From RGIG6353 sp045653035 (GTDB taxonomy: Bacteria > Bacillota > Clostridia > Oscillospirales > SIG627), in NCBI GenBank assembly GCA_045653035.1, contig JAZOLO010000006.1, positions 24,593 to 88,592 of the forward strand: a stretch of 64,000 bases of DNA. The letters run 5' to 3'. The notes beneath the pieces are model-generated. The model was not told the DNA's origin and searched no databases. It worked only from the letters and a program-made list of their open reading frames with translations. The first letter of the stretch is position 1, and each line of letters opens with the position of its first letter. The position numbers and the translations under genes were made by a program. Shown in pieces: positions 59,250-64,000 of the stretch.

Positions 59250-60428
59250 GTGAAAAAATTTCAGATTTCAAAAGGTGCAGAATTTGCAACAGCCCGTCTC
59301 TCTAAGGCGGGCTTTTCGGCTTTTCTCGTAGGCGGTGCCGTAAGGGATATGGTTATGGGGAAAGCACCCCACGACTTCGATATTGCTACCTCCGCTACAC
59401 CCGATGAGATGCTTGAAATCTTTAAGGGCGTTACCACCTTTGAAACAGGGGTAACTCACGGTACTGTGGGTGTATTTTTTGAGGGTGAAACGGTGGAGAT
59501 TACAACCTTCCGTGCCGATGGCGATTACTCCGACCACAGACACCCCGAAAAAGTGAGCTTTTCAAGAGAACTCCGCGACGACCTCTCCCGCCGTGACTTT
59601 ACCGTAAACGCTATGGCGTATTCAAAGGATACGGGACTGGTTGACCTTTTCGGAGGCAGGGAGGATATTGAAAAAAAGCTTATAAGATGCGTGGGAAATC
59701 CTGAAAAACGCTTTGACGAGGATGCACTCAGAATTCTCCGTGCCCTCCGCTTTGCTTCGGTTCTGGGCTTTGAAATAGAGGAAGAAACGAAAAAAGCGAT
59801 ACACATGAAAAAAGAGCTTCTGTCATTCGTTTCAAAGGAGAGAATAACCGAGGAAATAAAGAAAGCTGTTGACGGCGATGCTTTTCTCACTGTTGCACGT
59901 GAGTTTTACGACGTTTTTGAGCTTATTTTCGGAAATCTCGAAAAGGACTTCGGCAAGTCTTTAGTAAGTGCTGAAAAGGGGACACCACGCCTTGCGGTAT
60001 TGCTCTCATCTGTTCCTGACTTTGAAAAGGGCATGAGGAGTCTTACCCTTACGAGAAAGGAAAAGGACGTAATAACCGCATCTCTTAAAATAGCAAAAGA
60101 GTTCTCTTGTGAGAACGAAACGGAGCTAAAAAAGCTCATGTCAAAAAACGGCAAGGACAGAGTTTTACTCGCTCTCAAAGTACTCGTTTCAAAAAGGGGA
60201 GAGGAGAGTATTTTGGGGCTTCTCGCTCTTGCCGAAACGCTTGACGCTATAAATCCCGACACCCTCATGATAAAGGGACGTGACGTTATTCACGAGGGAG
60301 TCCCTCCATCTGCCGAGGTAGGCAAAATGATAGACTCACTCATCGACGACGTTATCGAGGGAAAAGTAGAAAACGAAAGAGAAGCACTTCTCTCAGCCCT
60401 TCGTGAAAAAATTTCAAAAAAATATTGA
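59250..60428 (+). CDS. cca: CCA tRNA nucleotidyltransferase
   Basis: 392 residues from a GTG start. The nucleotidyltransferase head has FLVGGAVRDMVMGKAPHDFD (metal Asp residues follow in DFDIATSA), and RRDFTVNAMAYS and DEDALRILRALRFASVLGFE are conserved. It is class II, adding CCA to tRNA 3' ends. Its stop codon lies within the -35 box of the following tRNA-Lys promoter. The short gap from coaW contains GAAATTAGAAATTA, similar to the 49 kb repeat words. Confidence 0.93.
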   Translation: MKKFQISKGAEFATARLSKAGFSAFLVGGAVRDMVMGKAPHDFDIATSATPDEMLEIFKGVTTFETGVTHGTVGVFFEGETVEITTFRADGDYSDHRHPEKVSFSRELRDDLSRRDFTVNAMAYSKDTGLVDLFGGREDIEKKLIRCVGNPEKRFDEDALRILRALRFASVLGFEIEEETKKAIHMKKELLSFVSKERITEEIKKAVDGDAFLTVAREFYDVFELIFGNLEKDFGKSLVSAEKGTPRLAVLLSSVPDFEKGMRSLTLTRKEKDVITASLKIAKEFSCENETELKKLMSKNGKDRVLLALKVLVSKRGEESILGLLALAETLDAINPDTLMIKGRDVIHEGVPPSAEVGKMIDSLIDDVIEGKVENEREALLSALREKISKKY

Positions 60429-60453
60429 CAAATTATATCTTGTATGATATTAT
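60425..60453 (+). promoter_or_regulatory. promoter of tRNA-Lys
   Basis: TTGACA (60425-60430), 17-base spacer, TATTAT (60448-60453); the -35 overlaps the cca stop. Confidence 0.75.
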
Positions 60454-60476
60454 AATAAGGCTGTCAAGAACAGTTC

Positions 60477-60552
60477 GATCCACTAGCTCAGTTGGCAGAG
60501 CATTTGACTTTTAATCAAAGGGTCTGGAGTTCGAATCTCCAGTGGATCACCA
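60477..60552 (+). tRNA. tRNA-Lys (anticodon TTT)
   Basis: A 76-base cloverleaf: acceptor GATCCAC/GTGGATC, D arm with AGCTCAGTTGGCAGAGC, anticodon arm TTGACTTTTAATCAA, T arm with GGTTCGAATC-like GAGTTCGAATCTC, and an encoded CCA end. Confidence 0.97.
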
Positions 60553-60554
60553 AA

Positions 60555-60587
60555 AATAAAGCGCTCAGAAGAGTGCTTTATTTTTTA
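60555..60587 (+). terminator. terminator after tRNA-Lys
   Basis: AATAAAGCGCTC and GAGTGCTTTATT stem with TTTTAT, three bases after the tRNA. Confidence 0.85.
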
Positions 60588-60760
60588 TCCATTGCGAAAG
60601 CAATGGCATATCATCAGCACGATAGTGCTGTATATCATCAAGGGCGGCTTTGCCGCCCTTGCATCACATCACGCCATAGGCGTGTATAAAAACACTTTCG
60701 CAATGATGATATACAAAGCTATGCTTTGATGATATGCACGGTTTTCACCGTGATTTTTTT
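60588..60760. repeat. branched palindromic repeat after tRNA-Lys
   Basis: Left spacers (CATATCATC, TATATCATC, CATCACATC) alternate with mini-hairpins (CCATTGCGAAAGCAATGG, AGCACGATAGTGCT, AGGGCGGCTTTGCCGCCCT, ACGCCATAGGCGT). Right spacers (GATGATATAC, GATGATATGC) alternate with AAAGCTATGCTTT and CACGGTTTTCACCGTG. ATTGCGAAAG near the left end is complementary to CTTTCGCAAT at about 60696. Layout equals that of the 17.8 kb element, with different words. No gene in it. Confidence 0.8.
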
Positions 60761-60816
60761 ATCGCCGTCGCATATTTAGTTGCTTTCACGTCAACAATAA
60801 TCACGGAGGCGATAGT

Positions 60817-60999
60817 ATGAAAAAGAAAAACGATATATGGGATAATCCTATGATGTTTCCCGACGGGCACGTCGACCTTCCCACCATTCATGCCGAAGCA
60901 TACGACGTAAATCTTCCATATAGCGGAAGCCTTCGTCACATGAGAGACGTGAAAAAGGCAGAAGAAAAAAGAAAATCTGAACCAGAAATTAAGATGTAA
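60817..60999 (+). CDS. small hydrophilic protein, unknown
   Basis: 60 residues (KKKNDIWDNPMMFPDGHVDL at the start) with a Lys/Glu/Arg helix at the end (DVKKAEEKRKSEPEIKM). GGAGGCGATAGT places the ATG well, and a terminator follows directly, so it is likely expressed. Pro, Asp and His in the N-terminal half suggest a short binding motif. I do not recognise the family; it might be sporulation-related given the neighbourhood, but nothing shows this. Confidence 0.65.
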   Translation: MKKKNDIWDNPMMFPDGHVDLPTIHAEAYDVNLPYSGSLRHMRDVKKAEEKRKSEPEIKM

Positions 61000-61029
61000 A
61001 AGAGCCGTATGGCTCTTTTAATTTTTTTC
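60998..61029 (+). terminator. terminator after the 60-aa gene
   Basis: AAAAGAGCC/GGCTCTTTT stem then AATTTTTTT. Confidence 0.85.
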
Positions 61030-61058
61030 TTGCAATATCGGAAAATTCGTGCTATAAT
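61030..61058 (+). promoter_or_regulatory. promoter of glnA
   Basis: TTGCAA (61030-61035), 17-base spacer, TATAAT (61053-61058). No GlnR-like TGTNAN7TNACA operator is evident. Confidence 0.75.
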
Positions 61059-61088
61059 TATCCATCATGATGTAAAAGGAGAAGAAGT

Positions 61089-62513
61089 ATGAAAAAAACA
61101 GTTGCAGATATCCTCAAGATGATAGAAGAAAACGGCATTAAAATGGTCGATTTCAAAATGGTTGACATCAACGGTCAGTTCCGTCACGTAACCATTCCCG
61201 CAAAGAACTTTTCCGAAAAGACAATGAAAAACGGTATCGGCTTTGACGCCTCAAACTACGGCTATGCAGTAGTTGAAAAGAGTGACATGGTGTTTATTCC
61301 CGACCCCGACACAGCACTTATTGACCCTTTTTGTGAAATCCCCACTCTTTCAATGACGGGTAACGCAATGATTATTGATAACCCCGATAACAGACCTCTT
61401 GCACAGTATCCCAGAAACATAGTTGTTGCCGCCGAAAAGTATCTTCGTGAAAGCGGAATTGCAGATACAATGCTCATTCTCCCCGAGTTTGAGTTCTATC
61501 TTTTTGACAAGGCGGGCTGGAAGGTTTCTCCCGACTGCGTAGGATATGAAATAGACGCTTTTCAGGCTCATTGGAACTCTGCCGAGGAGGGACTCGGAAA
61601 CGTTGTTGCAAAGCAGAAAAACTATCATATAGCGAAGCCATTCGACGTTTCTTATGAGGCAAGAAGCGAAATGTGTATGCTCATCGACGATGCAGGCATC
61701 GCCCTTAACTACCATCACCCCGAGGTAGGTGCAGGCGGACAGTTTGAGATTGAGCCCGAGCTCGGCGTGATGTCCAAGATGGCAGATGCTACCATGATGA
61801 TAAAGTATATCATACATAACACCGCAAGAAAGTACGGAATGTCTGCAACCTTCATGCCCAAGCCTATTATGGGCGAGGCAGGAAACGGTATGCACGTTCA
61901 CATGCTTCTCTTAAAAGACGGCGTGCCCGTATTCTCCGATGACAACGGATATTCAAATCTCAGCCGTGAGGCACACTATTTCATGGGCGGTCTTCTTAAG
62001 CATATAGCATCTCTTTGTGCTATAACAAACCCCAGTACAAACTCCTTCAAGAGACTGGTTCCAGGCTTTGAAGCACCCGTTACCGTAGGATACGCTACTT
62101 CAAACAGAAGTGCCGTTATCCGTATTCCTGCTTACGCAAAATCTCCCGAGCTTCGCCGTTTTGAGCTTCGTAACCCCGACGCTACCTGTAACCCCTATTT
62201 CTGCTATGCGGCAATTCTTATGGCAGGTATCGACGGCATAAAGAATAAGATTGACCCCCACGAAAATGGATGGGGCCCCTACGACTTCAATCTTTTCCAC
62301 CTTCCCGAGGAGGAAAAGGCAAAGCTCACAGGTCTTCCCACCTCTCTTGAGGAAGCACTGAACGCCCTTGAAAAGGATAACGACTACCTCACAGCAGGCG
62401 GTGTATTCCCGAAGGAGCTTATTGACAACTTCCTGAGGACAAAGCGTGCTGAGGTAAGAGAGCTTTCCGCTATTCCTCATCCTGCTGAATTTGATAAATA
62501 TTACAATCTGTAA
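61089..62513 (+). CDS. glnA: glutamine synthetase, type I
   Basis: 474 residues, GSI-beta/alpha length. The beta-Grasp domain contains VDINGQFRHVTIPAKNF; the catalytic domain has LPEFEFYLFD, GAGGQFEIE, NGMHVHM and the NPSTNSFKRLVPG loop. It makes glutamine from glutamate and ammonia. There is no adenylylation-type NLYDLP tyrosine loop that I can see. AAGGAG starts it; a strong terminator ends it. Confidence 0.95.
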   Translation: MKKTVADILKMIEENGIKMVDFKMVDINGQFRHVTIPAKNFSEKTMKNGIGFDASNYGYAVVEKSDMVFIPDPDTALIDPFCEIPTLSMTGNAMIIDNPDNRPLAQYPRNIVVAAEKYLRESGIADTMLILPEFEFYLFDKAGWKVSPDCVGYEIDAFQAHWNSAEEGLGNVVAKQKNYHIAKPFDVSYEARSEMCMLIDDAGIALNYHHPEVGAGGQFEIEPELGVMSKMADATMMIKYIIHNTARKYGMSATFMPKPIMGEAGNGMHVHMLLLKDGVPVFSDDNGYSNLSREAHYFMGGLLKHIASLCAITNPSTNSFKRLVPGFEAPVTVGYATSNRSAVIRIPAYAKSPELRRFELRNPDATCNPYFCYAAILMAGIDGIKNKIDPHENGWGPYDFNLFHLPEEEKAKLTGLPTSLEEALNALEKDNDYLTAGGVFPKELIDNFLRTKRAEVRELSAIPHPAEFDKYYNL

Positions 62514-62519
62514 AAAAGA

Positions 62520-62554
62520 GTGAACAAGCTTAAAGCTTGTTCACCTTTTTTTTC
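62520..62554 (+). terminator. terminator after glnA
   Basis: GTGAACAAGCTT/AAGCTTGTTCAC around a two-base turn, then TTTTTTTT. The right arm overlaps the last codon and stop of the minus-strand spoVM gene (62541-62543). Confidence 0.85.
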
Positions 62555-62615
62555 TTTGACACATTTTGAAAAGCTTTCTGATAAGCTTTGGTGGCTTTAC
62601 CGTTATGATTTTCAT
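62541..62615 (-). CDS. spoVM: stage V sporulation protein M, 24 residues
   Basis: The 24-residue product is MKIITVKPPKLIRKLFKM followed by CQRKKR. It lines up without gaps with the start of the 26-residue Bacillus SpoVM: Met-Lys start, Thr5, Lys7, the essential Pro9, Lys10, then a hydrophobic/basic amphipathic helix. SpoVM sits on the convex forespore membrane and anchors SpoIVA. GGGGTG lies about 6 bases before the ATG. It is far below usual ORF cut-offs. The assignment rests on length, motif and the sporulating context, so a distant look-alike cannot be excluded. Confidence 0.75.
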   Translation of the reverse strand: MKIITVKPPKLIRKLFKMCQRKKR

Positions 62616-62619
62616 TGCT

Positions 62620-62766
62620 TCACCCCTTTATAAAAATACAGCCTGCAAAAATAATGACACAGGCTTCTAGCACCACCAGAACACATTCGGGCAGAAAGAA
62701 AGCAACAAGAATACCAAGCCCGAAAGCCGATACTGTGATTCCCATGTGAGAACAGCTTCGTTTCAT
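62620..62766 (-). CDS. small membrane protein, 48 residues
   Basis: Starts MKRSCSHMGITVSAFGLGIL, continues VAFFLPECVLVVLEACVIIF and ends AGCIFIKG, i.e. one or two hydrophobic helices with FGLG and FLPE turns. AGGGGGA precedes the ATG, inside a 9-base hairpin arm. The stop is four bases before the spoVM start, so the two are likely coupled. Small proteins of this type occur near spoVM in Clostridia in my recollection; function unknown. Confidence 0.7.
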   Translation of the reverse strand: MKRSCSHMGITVSAFGLGILVAFFLPECVLVVLEACVIIFAGCIFIKG

Positions 62767-62775
62767 AAAATTATC

Positions 62776-62804
62776 CCCCTATGGTATAGTATATGCCATA
62801 GGGG
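62776..62804 (-). promoter_or_regulatory. palindrome covering the ribosome site of the 48-aa gene
   Basis: CCCCTATGG/CCATAGGGG are perfect 9-base arms around an 11-base centre. On the minus strand the downstream arm contains the AGGGGG ribosome site. The centre reads CATATACTA, matching the -10 of sigma-K promoters (CATANNNTA), with AC 16 bases further upstream. Either reading is tentative. Confidence 0.45.
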
Positions 62805-62916
62805 TGTATTTGTTCTTTCTTTTTAACTTTATTCTCAAATAAGAAGTGTAAAAAAGAAGGTTATATAAATATTTTACTCGTGCTTTACACACGACTTAAC
62901 CTATTCTAACATCGTA

Positions 62917-63747
62917 TTATATTTTATTTATTTTATAATGTGTAAAGGTGTTCCACACGTCACCTTTTTTGACCTGTCCGCTTGAGGTAAAGTCAAAATA
63001 CATCTTGTTGTATGACCCGCCCGCATTGTCGCGTATGCGAAGCCTTCCCTTGCCGAATACCGTGTACTCATTTATCGTCATAGTAAAGTAAAGTCCGCTT
63101 TCCTTACCGTACACTGTAGCAGAGGTGGCGCCGTTTACCGTTGGGCTTTTGGAAAGGTCTAACTTACAGGGGTCTGTGAGATTAGTATAAAAGCTGTCGG
63201 TGTATGCCTTGGCGGGAGGCATCATAGCAAGATAACAGTAGTTGAGAGGAAAATCGCCAAGCCACTTTACTTTTTGGTCGAGGCGTATGCCGTCAAAGGA
63301 TGCAGTATATTCCTTGTGATGCTGTATGGCAGGGGTAACACTGTCAAGAGGGTCGTATCCTATCGAATCCTCAATTATCCTAAGACTTTCTATTTCAGTC
63401 GCATTGGTAAATTCTCTCACATCTCTTTCTTTGCCGTCAACGATGAATTTTATTTCGGTGAAGTGCTCGTCTCCATGTGCATAACCTCCAATGAAATCGG
63501 GACGGCCTTCGAGTCTTAAAGCCATGTCCCACTCACCGCCGACTGTTACCGCAAAAGGCTCACTTAGATTATCATCACAGGCAAAAGCAATGCTCAAACG
63601 CCATATATCAGCATTTGCTTTCTCCCATACGGTATGACCGAGAGTGTGATCTATATATCCTTTTTCAGCGGGGATATAGATATGTAAGGCTTCTGTTGAA
63701 AATTCTTCACGAAATTCAGGGTCGTATTTTATGTGCAGTTTTTTCAT
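62917..63747 (-). CDS. hypothetical protein, possibly beta-sandwich
   Basis: 276 residues without signal peptide or membrane helix. Many short beta-strand-like segments and words such as GGYAHGDEHFTEIKF, NYCYLAMMPPAKAYTD and YGKESGLYFTMTINEY. These resemble carbohydrate-active beta-sandwich domains in general feel, but I cannot name a family. GGGACAG precedes the ATG. It stands alone, with the spoVM pair beyond its stop. Confidence 0.6.
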   Translation of the reverse strand: MKKLHIKYDPEFREEFSTEALHIYIPAEKGYIDHTLGHTVWEKANADIWRLSIAFACDDNLSEPFAVTVGGEWDMALRLEGRPDFIGGYAHGDEHFTEIKFIVDGKERDVREFTNATEIESLRIIEDSIGYDPLDSVTPAIQHHKEYTASFDGIRLDQKVKWLGDFPLNYCYLAMMPPAKAYTDSFYTNLTDPCKLDLSKSPTVNGATSATVYGKESGLYFTMTINEYTVFGKGRLRIRDNAGGSYNKMYFDFTSSGQVKKGDVWNTFTHYKINKI

Positions 63748-63886
63748 GGCTGTCCCTCTTTTTATTACATAGTAAATTTTTAATTTTAATTTATCTCATT
63801 GTAGCACGGGGAATATCAAAAGTCAAGTTTTGGTTATTTGCGATACTATTGCTTTTCTTAACCTGATATATTTTGCAATTCAAAAT

Positions 63887-64000
63887 TTATTCTGATTTAT
63901 TATTAAAAGAAGGCTCGCTTGAGCCTTCTTTTATCATATTCTCTATAAATATTCCATACCCTTCGGACTGGTTACGCATAAGGACGTGAGTTACAGCCCC
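63887..64000 (-). CDS. possible C-terminal end of a gene continuing past the window
   Basis: The minus strand is open from the window edge for 37 codons (AVTHVLMRNQSEGYGIFIEN, then MIKEGSS..) to a TAA. A hairpin (GAAGGCTC/GAGCCTTC, 63909-63928) lies inside its last codons, which resembles a terminator, so the frame may be fortuitous. The other two frames stop within 10 codons of the edge. Confidence 0.35.
   Translation of the reverse strand, partial: GAVTHVLMRNQSEGYGIFIENMIKEGSSEPSFNNKSE

Noticed and set aside
60588..60760. CRISPR array or att site at tRNA-Lys
   Set aside because: Same reasons as for 17.8 kb; there is no integrase gene and no duplicated tRNA end, so no sign of an integrated element.

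Overview
The window looks like a chromosome segment of an endospore-forming, probably anaerobic member of the Bacillota (class Clostridia, gut-type Oscillospirales or Christensenellales flavour; the exact lineage cannot be fixed from sequence reading alone). Grounds: a T-box leader, an L20-type leader before infC-rpmI-rplT, the priA-def-fmt-rsmB-rlmN-prpC-prkC-rsgA block, the sporulation genes yunB, spoIIR and a very short spoVM, ferredoxin-linked 2-oxoacid chemistry (iorAB), strong AGGAGG ribosome binding sites and TTGACA-17-TATAAT promoters. UGA is used as a normal stop by many genes. No rRNA, CRISPR array, transposase, integrase or prophage gene was seen.

Layout. 1-0.7 kb: end of an OPT peptide transporter and a PqqD-like protein. 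0.7-8.4 kb: a T-box leader whose specifier reads as a tyrosine codon, then a Na+/solute symporter, an acyl-CoA ligase split by an in-frame TGA, indolepyruvate:ferredoxin oxidoreductase (iorAB), a phenylacetate-CoA ligase and a double-ACT protein. Tyrosine-starvation control of these genes suggests salvage of aryl acetates into aromatic amino acids rather than fermentation. 8.4-11.1 kb: palindromic repeat, a Gfo/Idh/MocA oxidoreductase and a divergent AraC regulator. 11.2-15.5 kb (minus): ECF sigma, anti-sigma, DUF4358 lipoprotein, and an MBOAT/DHHW O-acylation pair. 15.6-18.2 kb: copA and copZ separated by a branched palindromic repeat. 18.3-24.0 kb (minus): two zinc-ribbon membrane proteins around an ABC-2 exporter. 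24.1-30.4 kb: nadE, yunB, capA-like, a small lipoprotein, spoIIR and an LTA-synthase-like sulfatase. 30.5-31.8 kb: infC (AUU start), rpmI, rplT.

32-36 kb: lipoprotein, DUF1015 protein, a Cys-rich Gfo/Idh/MocA protein and a membrane-anchored hypothetical. 36.1-46.8 kb: dense housekeeping block priA-def-fmt-zinc peptidase-rsmB-rlmN-prpC-prkC-rsgA. 46.8-49.0 kb: ylxM-ffh-rpsP-khpA. 49.3-54.3 kb: S1-domain protein (minus), mtaB, and a two-component system. 54.3-58.3 kb (minus): glyA, rarA, mscL, DUF2156. 58.4-62.5 kb: coaW, cca, tRNA-Lys, a 60-aa protein and glnA. 62.5-64 kb (minus): spoVM with a co-directional 48-aa membrane protein, an unrecognised 276-aa protein and a possible gene end.

The most notable features are the tyrosine T-box on an aryl-acid operon, several large branched palindromic repeats in intergenic spaces (8.4, 17.8, 32.4, 49.1, 50.4 and 60.6 kb) of which at least two share a core sequence, the in-frame TGA at a likely tryptophan position, and very small sporulation genes that length-filtered gene calling would miss.
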